Source: Acidimicrobiaceae bacterium (GTDB lineage: Bacteria; Actinomycetota; Acidimicrobiia; Acidimicrobiales; UBA8592). From it: a stretch of 54,870 bases of DNA. The DNA is taken from assembly GCA_002709645.1 (NCBI GenBank), contig PAQG01000028.1, forward strand, positions 1 to 54,870, read 5' to 3'. Made by a program: the position numbers and the translations under genes. Below, one piece after another: positions 43,312 to 53,078 of this stretch (its first letter is position 1; each line of letters starts with the position of its first letter). The notes below the pieces were generated by a model. The model did not search any database, was not told the DNA's origin, and saw nothing but the letters and a program-made list of their open reading frames with translations.

Positions 43312-44130
43312 CTATGCGTTGATTTGTGCCTCTAACCATTTTGCTACACCTTCTTCTTCGCAGGTCCCGATAACGAGATTTGCCGATCCCTGCACTCTGC
43401 TTTCTGATTGCCCCATGGCAATACCTGTTCCAGCCCATTCCAACATGGAGAGGTCATTTAACCCATCTCCGAACGCTATGACATTTTCTTGTTTGATTTT
43501 GACATGTTTTGCGAGCCATGTGAGTGCTGTACCTTTTCCACTTCCAGTTGGAAGAAGTTCCATCATTGGAAGCCCCGAATATTGGACCGCGACGTCAAAA
43601 CCATTACAGACATCAACGATTGTAGAAAAAAGTTGATCAAGTCTATGCACGTAATCTTGATGGTAGATAACGAGATCCCTTATGGCTGGTTTGAGCGCAG
43701 AAACAATGTCATCAACGATTTGGTCTTGGGGGATCTCTAACCCTGGTGGCATGGCATTGACCACTTCGGGTTCCCCTATCATTCCCTTATTTATTCCTGC
43801 TCCTATGGCAACTCCGTCAATTCGGTCACGTATTGCTTTGACGAGTTCTTTTGCTGTTTCTACAGAGATTTGCCTCGCATAGATTAGCTCTCCGGAATGA
43901 TCGTAGATTTCTGTTCCGTTCGTGCAGAGGGCGAACTCCATCTCCGGTAGTTGTTTGAGGAGATTTGTGAGTGCCCCCCAATCTCGCCCTGTCGCCAATG
44001 CTGTAACCGCTCCTGCCTCTTTAGCAGCCAGCAATGAACTAATTGTTCTTTTGGTGAGTTCTCCTCGAGAATTCAACAGAGTCCCGTCAACGTCAAATGC
44101 GAGAAGTTTCCCCTTAAGTTGGTTGTTCAA
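43312..44130 (-). CDS. HAD-superfamily hydrolase, Cof/IIB type
   Basis: A 272-residue phosphatase. DVDGTLLNSRG has the nucleophile Asp near 14; TALATGRDW is motif II; GKGTALTWLAKH provides the Lys; GDGLNDLSMLEWAG is the metal site. A C2-type cap sits between. Cof-like enzymes hydrolyse sugar phosphates and small phosphorylated metabolites. It follows the alpha-galactosidase gene by 19 bases and may act in the same sugar route. Confidence 0.88.
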   Translation of the reverse strand: MNNQLKGKLLAFDVDGTLLNSRGELTKRTISSLLAAKEAGAVTALATGRDWGALTNLLKQLPEMEFALCTNGTEIYDHSGELIYARQISVETAKELVKAIRDRIDGVAIGAGINKGMIGEPEVVNAMPPGLEIPQDQIVDDIVSALKPAIRDLVIYHQDYVHRLDQLFSTIVDVCNGFDVAVQYSGLPMMELLPTGSGKGTALTWLAKHVKIKQENVIAFGDGLNDLSMLEWAGTGIAMGQSESRVQGSANLVIGTCEEEGVAKWLEAQINA

Positions 44131-44149
44131 TTTCTTTCCTTTTTAGTGC

Positions 44150-45496
44150 TTATTGTGCTTTTCTTAATCCTATTGGGATTCTGTCACCGTGGGCTAGAAG
44201 CATTTCATCAACTAGTGCCCATATTTGGTTAAGGCCTAGTTCAGCACTGGTATGAGGATCAACCATTGCGGCATGGTAAATGTGTTCTCGTTTGTTTTCT
44301 AAAACGGCCTGAACGGTCAATGACTGGACGTTGATGTTTGTTTGGATTAGAGCAGCGATTTGCCGAGGTAGTTCGCCTATCGGCGTAGGTGCGATACCTG
44401 AGCCGTCGACTCTGCAGGGGACTTCAACGCAACACTCTGCTGGGAGGTTCGTTATTAAGTCCCCATTGGGCACATTACCGTTAAAGGTTCTTGGCGTACC
44501 TGTTTCGATGCTATGGATAATGCCCGCTCCGTATTCATTGCTCGGTCGGACATGGATATCTCTGGCTGGATCTTCAAGGTCAGATCGGAGTGTTTCCCAA
44601 TGTTGTATTTGTTGTTCGCATCGTCTTGGGTATTCATCTAAAGGGATTTCAAACTGTTTGATGAGATCTTCGCGCCCGCTCTTTATAAACCATGGAACGT
44701 ATTCAGCGAAATGTTCGCTTGATTCTGTGACGAAGTACCCGATTCTTTCGAGTACTTCGTATCTGACTGCATCCGAGAGTGAAACTCCTCCAGGAAGTTT
44801 TCTATATGGTGGTTGACTCTTCGCGCGTTCTCGTATCAACGGATACAGATCCATAAGTCCTTTATCGGTGTGTTGTTCATATTTGAGAAAGAACGACATG
44901 TGATTGATGCCAACTGCAAGATAATCAATTTCGTTGAAAGGGACACTTATGTCTTCTGATATTTGCGCAGCGGTTTGTTGCACGCTGTGGCACAACCCAA
45001 TGGTCTTGATGTTTGAGGTTTCTGCAATTGCCCAGCAAAGCATAGCCATTGGGTTCACATAGTTAAGGAGCAAAGCATCTGGACATAGGTTCTCCATGTC
45101 TTTTACAAGGTTAAGCATCACGGGAATAGTTCGGATCCCCCGCATGATTCCGCCTATTCCAAGGGTATCCCCGATTGTTTGCCGGAGTCCATATTTTTTG
45201 GGAATTTCAAAATCAATCACTGTTGAGGGTTCATATCCCCCTACTTGAAACATCGTGATGACATAATCAGCTCCATTAAGGGCCTTTGCCTGATTAGTCG
45301 TGCTGGAAATTTGAGCTTTTGCTTCAAGTTTTTCGCGAATTCTCTCAGCGACAACCATACTTGTGGAAAGTCGTTCAGGGTCTATGTCAAACATGACTAT
45401 TTCTGATGAGCTTAAATCTGGCATGGAGAGAATATCTCCCAGCAGGTTCTTGGCGAAGACAGTGCTTCCAGCACCAACGAAAACAATCTTTGGCAT
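44150..45496 (-). CDS. melA: GH4 alpha-galactosidase/glucosidase family (MelA-like)
   Basis: A 448-residue NAD- and manganese-dependent glycosidase of family 4. The N-terminal Rossmann motif is FVGAGSTVFAKN; the metal ligands are in GLCHSVQ (Cys) and GINHMSFF (His); DTLGIGGIMRGIRTIP is the characteristic loop. The branch resembles MelA, and the adjacent galactokinase supports galactoside hydrolysis. GH4 uses a redox elimination mechanism. It is divergent from galK across 90 bases, which probably hold both promoters. Confidence 0.9.
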   Translation of the reverse strand: MPKIVFVGAGSTVFAKNLLGDILSMPDLSSSEIVMFDIDPERLSTSMVVAERIREKLEAKAQISSTTNQAKALNGADYVITMFQVGGYEPSTVIDFEIPKKYGLRQTIGDTLGIGGIMRGIRTIPVMLNLVKDMENLCPDALLLNYVNPMAMLCWAIAETSNIKTIGLCHSVQQTAAQISEDISVPFNEIDYLAVGINHMSFFLKYEQHTDKGLMDLYPLIRERAKSQPPYRKLPGGVSLSDAVRYEVLERIGYFVTESSEHFAEYVPWFIKSGREDLIKQFEIPLDEYPRRCEQQIQHWETLRSDLEDPARDIHVRPSNEYGAGIIHSIETGTPRTFNGNVPNGDLITNLPAECCVEVPCRVDGSGIAPTPIGELPRQIAALIQTNINVQSLTVQAVLENKREHIYHAAMVDPHTSAELGLNQIWALVDEMLLAHGDRIPIGLRKAQ

Positions 45497-45586
45497 CTTC
45501 GCTAATGTAGACGCAGTTTCCGAAACAATGAAGTCTAGTTTCTTGTTTGGTTTCCGTTTTTAAGGTCCGTAGAGGACAATAGAGGA

Positions 45587-46741
45587 GTGTCTCCATCTCA
45601 TGCAATGATTACAAAGGCTCGAAAAGGTTTCCGATCTCATTTCAACGAGGACCCTGTTTTCGTGAGCCGTTGCCCTGGGAGAGTGAATCTGATTGGGGAA
45701 CACACTGACTATAACGACGGATTTGTTCTTCCTATAGCACTGCAATTCTCAACGGTGATCGCCTCAAAGCCTGTTTCATCTGATGATGTGCAAGTCCATT
45801 CCGAAGGGTTCGGGCATGCGCAATTCTCTCTTTCAGAGTCTCCGCAGGAGTCAGAGGGGTGGAGTAGATACTTGCATGGGATGGGTGCTTTACTTAAGAG
45901 TTCTGGTGTTCCTGTGAAGGGGTGGAGAGGGTTCATTTGTTCAGATATTCCGGCAGGTGCGAACTTGTCATCGTCTGCGGCCCTTGAAATAGCTTCTGGG
46001 TTGACTTTTCGTTCAGTTGCCGGAGTTGATACCCCTCTAATGGAAATAGCGATAGCTGGTCAGGCTGTTGAGAATGAAATTATCGGAGTTCGTTCAGGAA
46101 TCATGGACCAACTTGCTTGCACGTTCGCTGAAGCGGGTTCTGCGTTACTCATTGATTGCCAATCTCTAGGATTAAGTTCTGTTGCGCTTCCAAAACAAGT
46201 TTCTGTCGTAGTGATGGATACGGGAACGAGACGTGAATTATCTGGAACCGCCTACAACGACCGAAGAGAAACCTGCGAACGGGTAGCGGCGGCTTTGGGT
46301 GCCGATTCGTTACGTGAGGTGTCTTTACAAGATCTTGGGTCTTTAGAGGTTGTTGACAAAATTGGTTTTCGTAGGGCTCGCCATGTCGTTACGGAAAATC
46401 AACGAGTGGTGGACGTCGTACATTGTTTACGCAGTAATGACCTAATGGAAGCCGGTAATTTGATTAATGCCAGTCATGAGAGCTTACGAAGTGATTATGA
46501 GGTTTCTGGGCCGGCGTTGGACAAAATCGTTGAAATAGCTCAGAACGTGAAGGGTTGTTATGGGGCGCGCATGACTGGTGGCGGGTTTGCGGGTTCAGCT
46601 GTTGCTCTTGTTGAGAATGAACATGTGGAGGCCTTCTGTCCCCAGGTTTCAGATTTATTTCCCGCCCCTGAAGAACAGCCGGCGGAAGCCCCAGCCACAT
46701 TGTTTGTCGTGGAAGCTTCCGCTGGTGTCTCAGTTACTTGA
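45587..46741 (+). CDS. galK: Galactokinase
   Basis: A 384-residue GHMP kinase that phosphorylates galactose at C1. The signature GRVNLIGEHTDYNDGFVLP is near residue 25, the ATP loop PAGANLSSSAALEIA near 125, and the C-terminal ARMTGGGFAGSAVALV near 330. The start is a GTG at 45587 with AGAGGA about 10 bases upstream; an ATG six codons in is possible. Paired with the divergent GH4 enzyme. No galT, galE or galM is present nearby. Confidence 0.93.
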   Translation: MSPSHAMITKARKGFRSHFNEDPVFVSRCPGRVNLIGEHTDYNDGFVLPIALQFSTVIASKPVSSDDVQVHSEGFGHAQFSLSESPQESEGWSRYLHGMGALLKSSGVPVKGWRGFICSDIPAGANLSSSAALEIASGLTFRSVAGVDTPLMEIAIAGQAVENEIIGVRSGIMDQLACTFAEAGSALLIDCQSLGLSSVALPKQVSVVVMDTGTRRELSGTAYNDRRETCERVAAALGADSLREVSLQDLGSLEVVDKIGFRRARHVVTENQRVVDVVHCLRSNDLMEAGNLINASHESLRSDYEVSGPALDKIVEIAQNVKGCYGARMTGGGFAGSAVALVENEHVEAFCPQVSDLFPAPEEQPAEAPATLFVVEASAGVSVT

Positions 46742-46748
46742 CTGGGGC

Positions 46749-48164
46749 TTATCCAAGTAGGTCAAGACCATTCCAGTATCCTTCTGGGCCGATGACCGCA
46801 GGAGGTAGAGTATTCCCTTCGGAATCTCCGATTTCAACAAACATTGCTGATCCTTGGCAGAGGGATGAAAGGCCGATGTCTTGGTAAATGCATGCCCAAC
46901 CAAAACCACCTATTCTTCCTCGGGTCTGACCATCATCCATGGTGGCAATAATGGTCCCTGGTGTGGACAGGTTTTCATATCCTATTTCGTCGTAGAGATC
47001 ATGAATGTCTATCATTGTTACCCAGCCAAGTCCGGTGAATGAAGCATCTGGAGCTTCTGGAGCGTATTGCTCTACTAGCCCGTCTCTGCTATCAAATTCG
47101 GCCAAGACTTCATCGGGAGCCCATGGGTCCCTGGTCGTGTAGCCGCCTCTGTGTATGTAGCTGCCAACCATGAGTTCACCTACTTCTGCGTAAATATTTT
47201 CATCGTCACATGTTGCGCTAAGGAACATTTCGTCAGCAGGTATTCCTAATTGACTTGCTGCTCGGATGACGGGAACGCATTCATTTCCTGCAGCAAGAAG
47301 CATTATAATATCTGCGTCATATGCTGCGGCTTGACTCATAGGAGGGATGGCATCTGTCAGCGGGATAGGAACATCAAAGGCTTCGTACTCAATTCCGTAA
47401 GAATCAAAGATTGGGGCTAGTCCTGAGTCAAGGGCCGCAGTGGCTGCGGGGTTCTGGTTTACCAGAATTGCAACTTTGTTTGCGCCGAGGTCTTCAGCGA
47501 CAAAGCGTGCCGCGGCTGAATAGACTTGTACGCTTCCTCCGTTGAAATATCTAGCGTTTGGCTGGTTGTAGTCAACAGCGAACAATGGCAATCCACCGAT
47601 CACAGGGGTTTCTCCTAGTGTTCCATAGAAATCAAAAGCGATTGTCCAGATATTTACCCCGTTAATAACTGATATTAAATCACTTGTTGCGAGTTGTTGT
47701 GCGCATTCTTGAGCGGCTGGAATACTATTTTGCAGACAGGTCACAAGTTCAACTGGGTGACCGTCGATGCCTCCCAGTTCTGCATTGATGTAGTCAACAG
47801 CTCCTTCAATACCAAACCTGATTTCAGGGAATGAGCCTACAGGGTCATTTTCCTGATTCATGAAACCAATTCTGACTGGTGCAAGAGAGTCATCTGCTGC
47901 TACAGGTCCAGTCTCTTCCTCTTCTTCTACTACTTCTTCATCTGCGCCACTATTGTCTTCGGCTTCTTCCTCTTCAGCAGTTTCACTAGCAGATGAAGAA
48001 CTTTCTTCAGTAGTCTCACTTGATGAACTTTCCGTCTCCGTCTCCGTCTCCGTTTCCGTCTCTTCTGAAGAGCTTGACGTTGTTGAGTCACTATCTGAGC
48101 TACCACCGCACGCTGTAGCGAACAGTGCAAAAACTGCAATCATAGTTAGTAACGCTTTTTTCAT
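46749..48164 (-). CDS. Branched-chain amino acid/amide-type ABC transporter binding lipoprotein
   Basis: A 471-residue type I periplasmic-binding protein. The lipoprotein signal is MKKALLTMIAVFALFATACGG (Cys near 20). An unusually long, Glu/Thr/Ser-rich linker of about 70 residues follows, with five Glu-Thr units, before the Liv-type domain begins at PVRIGFMNQEND. Features such as GAVDYINAELGGIDGHPVEL and the QNPAATAALDSG segment place it among urea/amide/branched-chain binders. Start ATG at 48162-48164 after GGGGGAAATC. It lies 20 bases below the fused LivHM permease. Confidence 0.88.
   Translation of the reverse strand: MKKALLTMIAVFALFATACGGSSDSDSTTSSSSEETETETETETESSSSETTEESSSSASETAEEEEAEDNSGADEEVVEEEEETGPVAADDSLAPVRIGFMNQENDPVGSFPEIRFGIEGAVDYINAELGGIDGHPVELVTCLQNSIPAAQECAQQLATSDLISVINGVNIWTIAFDFYGTLGETPVIGGLPLFAVDYNQPNARYFNGGSVQVYSAAARFVAEDLGANKVAILVNQNPAATAALDSGLAPIFDSYGIEYEAFDVPIPLTDAIPPMSQAAAYDADIIMLLAAGNECVPVIRAASQLGIPADEMFLSATCDDENIYAEVGELMVGSYIHRGGYTTRDPWAPDEVLAEFDSRDGLVEQYAPEAPDASFTGLGWVTMIDIHDLYDEIGYENLSTPGTIIATMDDGQTRGRIGGFGWACIYQDIGLSSLCQGSAMFVEIGDSEGNTLPPAVIGPEGYWNGLDLLG
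48031..48060 (-). repeat. Hexanucleotide repeat encoding Glu-Thr units
   Basis: On the plus strand four perfect TCCGTC units and one TCCGTT variant occur in a row. They lie in the linker of the binding lipoprotein and encode five Glu-Thr pairs. Six-base units keep the frame, so gain or loss of copies would only change linker length. Confidence 0.85.
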
Positions 48165-48184
48165 GATTTCCCCCTTGGCTTGCT

Positions 48185-50200
48185 TCAATGAAGAGCCGTA
48201 GCTTTTATTACTTTATTTTTTTCGGTTTTCGCGCTTCGTCTCGCTTGATTATCTCTTGCGATTTTCCCTGCTATTCCATCGGTATTTAATATTGCAGTCA
48301 GTATAAGTCCGACCCCCCCGACCAAGTTAGCGTATGTTCCGATGCTGCCGCCAGAAAAGCCTTTGGCTATTAATCCTACGGCGAGTCCACCGGGGGCGAT
48401 TACGCCTGCGACAAGTGCCCCGCTGACTGAACCTATACCTCCGAGGTAAGCGAAAGCGAGGAGAGCCAAACTGGCGAATACGCTGAAAGATTCACCGCTA
48501 ATTTGGCCTCTCATGTATGCCATCATCGCTCCGCCGAGACCAGCGAGGAATGAAGAGAATGCGAAAGCTTGGAGTTTGACTGCAGCTCCGTTGATTCCAC
48601 ATGCAGCGGCGGCACGTTCATTGGCGCGTATTGCTAAGAACCTGAGGCCAGTACCTGACCTGCGGATATTCACCACAGATAGGGCACAAAAAACGGTAAC
48701 GATCAGAAGCATCAGGCCGTATTCCCATCTATTAAAATCAGTTCCAACATTTGCCGCTAAATTAACGCCAAATATGTCAGGGGGTTCTATCGGTAGAGCA
48801 CCGGTATTTCCTATAAACCAACGGTTTGTAAACAAGATTGTTCCCAAAGCTACGCCTAGCGCCATGGTGACAGCCGCTAATTGTATTCCTCTGATACGTA
48901 GGGCGGGTATGCCCACAATCAATCCGAGGATTACAGCTCCGAAAGCTCCGAGAAATGGTGAAATGGGGAATGGGATGCCTGTTTCTATTGCTATTTTCCC
49001 GAGGAGGAAGCCAGCGACTCCAGCGAAAACTGCTTGAGCTAAAGAAACCTGTCCCACAAGTCCGGTGAGGACAACGATGGAAAACACGATGATAATTGAG
49101 GACAGTGATTCGTAGAGGCTGAGCCTTAACGCCCGGTCGAAAAAGAAAATACCGAGAACCGTCAATCCGGACAAGATTATTGTTGCGGGAAAAACATTTC
49201 TTGGTTTTGGGGCAAATGCTAATCGGACATCAGCAAAATTTTCCCGTGATGGAAGATTTTTTCCCCGTAGGAAAAGAATACCGACGATGACGATAAAGGG
49301 CAGCACATCCCGCATCCCTGTTCGCGCAAAGTCAGGCCACCATGATTTGATCTGCAGTAAGGATAGTTCTGAACGGAACATGCCAAGAATAAGACATGCC
49401 GCTGCAGTAACTCCGAATGATCGTAATGCTCCTACTAGGGCTCCAGCTAGCGCAGGAACAACCAGCAATGTGTAATTGACCGTATTCACACCATTAGAAA
49501 GCGATGCTGCGAGGATCCCAAATACTGCCGCTACTACGGAGGCGAGAACCCAGTTACCTGCAGCAAGGAAGTTAGGGGAGAAACCAAGAATCGTTGCTCC
49601 TTTCTCTTCCTCTGCTGCTGCTCGTGTTGCTAATCCAAAAACCGTTGCTCGGTAAAAAATGGTGAGGAGAAGAGCAGTTAAGATAACTATTCCCGCCAAC
49701 CAGAATCTATCTTGAGGTATTCGGGTTCCGAAAAGTGTCACTGTATCTGTGGGGAGAATCGCTCTAACGGTTTCATTCGCTGTTCCGAAACGGAGAAGGA
49801 CTAAGGATTGTAAGAGAATGAATACACCAACAGTTGCTACAACTTTGGCTAGTAACGGCGCTCCTCGTAGAGGGCGGAAGACAAGTAAATGGATAAGTAG
49901 TCCAAGTATTGCCGCCATTAGAAGCGCTAGAAGGAACGAAGGCCAAAATGCTGCTAGCTCGCCTTTGTCAGGTGTTCCAAGGAGGTTGACCCTGTCTGTT
50001 CCGAAGAACGAAATTGGGAAAACAAAATCCCCGGTATCTCGAAGTTCATCGTAGATATATGTTGAGTACATCATCATCGCTCCATGAGCGAAATTCAGGA
50101 CACCGGATCCTTGGTAAGCCAAGACTAGCCCAAGCGCGACACCTGCGATAACGGCCCCATCGCCGAGTCCTGTTAGAAGATTTTGAAGGTAGATCTCCAA
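48185..50200 (-). CDS. Fused LivH-LivM branched-chain-type ABC permease
   Basis: A 671-residue membrane protein joining both permeases. Residues about 1-300 are LivH-like (VLAYQGSGVLNFAHGAM). Residues about 345-650 are LivM-like (LTGLVGQVSLAQAVFAGVAGF, IRGIQLAAVTMALG, FLAIRANERAAAACGIN). The C-terminal 20 residues are basic. The start is a TTG at 50200 with GGGGGAAAA upstream. Normally livG and livF ATPase genes adjoin; here they are absent. Confidence 0.88.
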   Translation of the reverse strand: MEIYLQNLLTGLGDGAVIAGVALGLVLAYQGSGVLNFAHGAMMMYSTYIYDELRDTGDFVFPISFFGTDRVNLLGTPDKGELAAFWPSFLLALLMAAILGLLIHLLVFRPLRGAPLLAKVVATVGVFILLQSLVLLRFGTANETVRAILPTDTVTLFGTRIPQDRFWLAGIVILTALLLTIFYRATVFGLATRAAAEEEKGATILGFSPNFLAAGNWVLASVVAAVFGILAASLSNGVNTVNYTLLVVPALAGALVGALRSFGVTAAACLILGMFRSELSLLQIKSWWPDFARTGMRDVLPFIVIVGILFLRGKNLPSRENFADVRLAFAPKPRNVFPATIILSGLTVLGIFFFDRALRLSLYESLSSIIIVFSIVVLTGLVGQVSLAQAVFAGVAGFLLGKIAIETGIPFPISPFLGAFGAVILGLIVGIPALRIRGIQLAAVTMALGVALGTILFTNRWFIGNTGALPIEPPDIFGVNLAANVGTDFNRWEYGLMLLIVTVFCALSVVNIRRSGTGLRFLAIRANERAAAACGINGAAVKLQAFAFSSFLAGLGGAMMAYMRGQISGESFSVFASLALLAFAYLGGIGSVSGALVAGVIAPGGLAVGLIAKGFSGGSIGTYANLVGGVGLILTAILNTDGIAGKIARDNQARRSAKTEKNKVIKATALH

Positions 50201-50325
50201 GACGTATTTTCCCCCGAATTTTTAATACCCCATAACCTGTTAGTGATAAATGGTAATGGGGTTAGATTTGTGCAACAGTAGCACTTGGCGCTAATGATGA
50301 CCTAAACCTGCGTCAAGGGGGAAGT

Positions 50326-51729
50326 ATGACAACGACAGAAATACCTGAAAGCGAGACGGAAGAAGGGAAGCCATGGCATCTTTCGGGCAATAACGCACCC
50401 GTATTTGATGAACTGACGGTCACCGATCTGGAAGTAAAGGGTTCAATTCCAACGGAACTAGAAGGGCGGTATTTCCGAAATGGAGCGAACCCGCAATCAG
50501 GTACCTCTGATCACTGGTTTGTAGGTGATGGCATGATCCACGGAGTTGAACTTTCAGGTGGGAAAGCAAACTGGTATAGAAACCGATACGTCCGTACCCC
50601 AATGTTTGATAATCCCGATAAAGACCGAATGGAACTTTACTTTGACATGGAAAAAATGGGATTCAACTTTGAAGTAAGCGTCGCTAATACAAGCGTTCTC
50701 GGACATGCAGGAAAAATATACGCTCTTGAAGAGGGTTCTTTCCCATACGAACTAAGTAAAGACGTCGAGACTATCGGCTGCCATAACTATGATGGGAAAC
50801 TCCACACAGCAATGACAGCTCACCCGAAGGTATGTGGAGAAACTGGAGAGCTTCTCATGTTTGGCTATAGTTCTCTAGCCCCTTTCCTCACCTACCACCG
50901 GATAAGCGCAGATGGTGAATTGATCCAAAGCGAAGAAATAACCGTGGGTGGACCAACAATGATGCATGATTTCACTGTCACTCGTAACCATTCTATTTTC
51001 CTAGACCTACCTGCAATATTTGATATGGAACTGGCCATGCAAGGTGGGATGCCGATCCGGTGGAGTGACGATTATCCTTCTCGGTTTGGCGTTATGCCTC
51101 GAGCGGGTTCTGATGCTGATGTGAAATGGTTTGACGTCAACCCCTGTTACGTTTTCCATACCTTGAACTCCTATGAAGATGGAGACGAAATCGTTGTAAA
51201 CGGTTGCCGTTTACGTGAAATATGGAGAAACTCATCTGAAATAGCTGTCTCCGACGATCCCGATCCGGCTGATTCCCCAATGATGTGGGAATGGCGTCTC
51301 AATATGAAAACAGGGGCTGTTTCAGAACGACAAATTGATGACCGTGGAAGCGAATTTCCAAAGCTTCCAGATAACCTCGTCGGCCTTCAAAATCGTTACG
51401 GTTACTGCCTTTCAATGGGCGATGGAGGTATTGGTGATGGCCCCGGAGGAGGAGCTACCGTAAAATACGATTTAGCTAATGGAGGGACATCTGAACTTCA
51501 TAACTTCCCTAATAGCCATTTCCCAGGGGAACCCTCATTTGTCCCAGCTGAAGGAGCAACTAATGAAGACGACGGATACCTAATGACCTACGTGTACGCA
51601 GGCGATACCGACACATCATATTTAGCTATTCTTGATGCAAGCAATATAGCTAATGACCCGATAGCAGAAATTCATATCCCTCAACGAGTCCCAACAGGTT
51701 TCCATGGCACTTGGATCGCTGATAGTTAA
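50326..51729 (+). CDS. Carotenoid oxygenase family (RPE65/lignostilbene type) enzyme
   Basis: A 467-residue non-heme iron enzyme that cleaves carbon-carbon double bonds in carotenoids, apocarotenoids or stilbenes. The four iron-binding His are seen at H166 (TAHPKV), H214 (MMHDFTVT), H278 (YVFHTLNSYEDG) and H460 (GFHGTW). GRYFRNGANPQ near 48 is the family start. The ATG follows GGGGGAAGT. It converges with a Rieske gene (2 bases). Retinal production or aromatic stilbene degradation are both possible. Confidence 0.9.
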   Translation: MTTTEIPESETEEGKPWHLSGNNAPVFDELTVTDLEVKGSIPTELEGRYFRNGANPQSGTSDHWFVGDGMIHGVELSGGKANWYRNRYVRTPMFDNPDKDRMELYFDMEKMGFNFEVSVANTSVLGHAGKIYALEEGSFPYELSKDVETIGCHNYDGKLHTAMTAHPKVCGETGELLMFGYSSLAPFLTYHRISADGELIQSEEITVGGPTMMHDFTVTRNHSIFLDLPAIFDMELAMQGGMPIRWSDDYPSRFGVMPRAGSDADVKWFDVNPCYVFHTLNSYEDGDEIVVNGCRLREIWRNSSEIAVSDDPDPADSPMMWEWRLNMKTGAVSERQIDDRGSEFPKLPDNLVGLQNRYGYCLSMGDGGIGDGPGGGATVKYDLANGGTSELHNFPNSHFPGEPSFVPAEGATNEDDGYLMTYVYAGDTDTSYLAILDASNIANDPIAEIHIPQRVPTGFHGTWIADS

Positions 51730-51731
51730 AG

Positions 51732-53078
51732 CTAACCAGCGATAAAGCGTTCTGCCATTGCATGCCAATGACGGATTTTAACTTCTTGATATTTCGTTAG
51801 GGTTAATCCGTCAGCTCTAAAAGTTTCAAGTCCTTTCTGGACTTTAGGTAGATTAAAGCTATCTTGCTGGAAAACTCGAGCAAGGTTACCGATTTCAGGT
51901 ATTAACTCGGTCCATTCTTGGTCTATTCCTAATTCAATATATTCAGCTGGGGCCGGTCGTTCATCACCCTCATAATCCTCTGTATAGATGCATTCCATAA
52001 GGCATTCATCAACTTTCGTTCCTACAGGTCTAAATCGATAATTGATGCGATTGAAAGCGCCCCAAGGATGAAAGTTAGGGAAAAGTGTGAAATACATACT
52101 GTCATTGATTTCCGCATCACAGTATTCATCAACATTTGGGACAGCTGAACGGAGTCGTTCACGTGCAACTTGAGCGGCAAAGGCTCGAGCAGACATTCCT
52201 TCAGGGATCGTTGCCATAGGATCCTCATCCAACCTTTTATCAGTAATAGCATCAAAAATTTCTTGCTCTGTAGGTTCCCATTGAAGATGTGGGCTTGGAG
52301 TCCCATTTGGAGTGATCGCTCGTGAAAAGTTACCGAAGACATCGTATTGGCTATTGCAGTCACCTGTTCCAGTGAGTATTTGAGGATGCGTAGCGATTAC
52401 ATGGAACGCCTCCATAAAAGCTTCTTGAGCGACTTTCCAATTAACCGGGTAACGCTTTGCAACATGGGCAGAAACAAATTTTTTGTGTGGAGCCCATTTC
52501 TCAAAATGCATTGGAAGATCCCCAATATATTCATAGAAGTCTTCACAGTCAGGATCCATATTAATAAAGACCCAGCCTTCCCAAGATGCCACTTGTACTT
52601 CAGGCAAGGAAAAACTTTCGGGCTCTACTTGAGGGAAATCCCATGCTGTTGTCAGGTTCTGAAGTGATCCATCTAAGTGCCAAGCAAGCGCATGAAATGG
52701 GCAGCGAATGACATCACCTGCATGACCGCTACACTCTCGTAATTGCCTGCCGCGATGAAGGCAGGCATTATAGAAGGCTTTAATCTCATCTGGTGCAGAC
52801 CGAACGACGAGTATAGAGGTTCCCACGATGTCATAAACATAAGTGTCTCCGACATTGGGAATATGTTCCTCTCGGCAAACCATTTGCCAAGATTTCTTCC
52901 ATATCTTTTCAACCTCTAAATCAAAAAATTCTTGTGATGTATAGCGTTCAACTGGGATATTCATTGTCCCAAAATCAACATCACTTGTCATTCGTAATGT
53001 TGGGTTAACCTCGTGAGTATCTGAATCAAGGAGTTCTTGATAAGTAAGATCTTGAGATTTTGATTCAGCAATTGTCAT
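51732..53078 (-). CDS. Rieske-type ring-hydroxylating oxygenase, alpha subunit
   Basis: A 448-residue oxygenase. Rieske ligands C106, H108, C126 and H129 (CLHRGR ... CPFHA). The iron site is EAFHVIATHP with the Asp in FQQDSFNLPKVQKG. It is a paralogue of the enzyme at 18494-19870, sharing the CREEHIPxVG and NFxPWGAFNRIxYRFRP segments. Its ATG overlaps the stop of the small partner gene (ATGA). A short-chain dehydrogenase upstream may act on the product. No reductase or beta subunit nearby. Confidence 0.92.
   Translation of the reverse strand: MTIAESKSQDLTYQELLDSDTHEVNPTLRMTSDVDFGTMNIPVERYTSQEFFDLEVEKIWKKSWQMVCREEHIPNVGDTYVYDIVGTSILVVRSAPDEIKAFYNACLHRGRQLRECSGHAGDVIRCPFHALAWHLDGSLQNLTTAWDFPQVEPESFSLPEVQVASWEGWVFINMDPDCEDFYEYIGDLPMHFEKWAPHKKFVSAHVAKRYPVNWKVAQEAFMEAFHVIATHPQILTGTGDCNSQYDVFGNFSRAITPNGTPSPHLQWEPTEQEIFDAITDKRLDEDPMATIPEGMSARAFAAQVARERLRSAVPNVDEYCDAEINDSMYFTLFPNFHPWGAFNRINYRFRPVGTKVDECLMECIYTEDYEGDERPAPAEYIELGIDQEWTELIPEIGNLARVFQQDSFNLPKVQKGLETFRADGLTLTKYQEVKIRHWHAMAERFIAG

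Noticed and set aside
48031-48060. Phase-variable repeat switching the binding protein on and off
   Set aside because: The unit is six bases, so changes in copy number keep the frame.
50227-50262. ACCCCAT/ATGGGGT inverted repeat between the Liv permease and carotenoid oxygenase genes as an operator
   Set aside because: Seven-base arms with a 22-base spacer and no regulator nearby; too weak to call.
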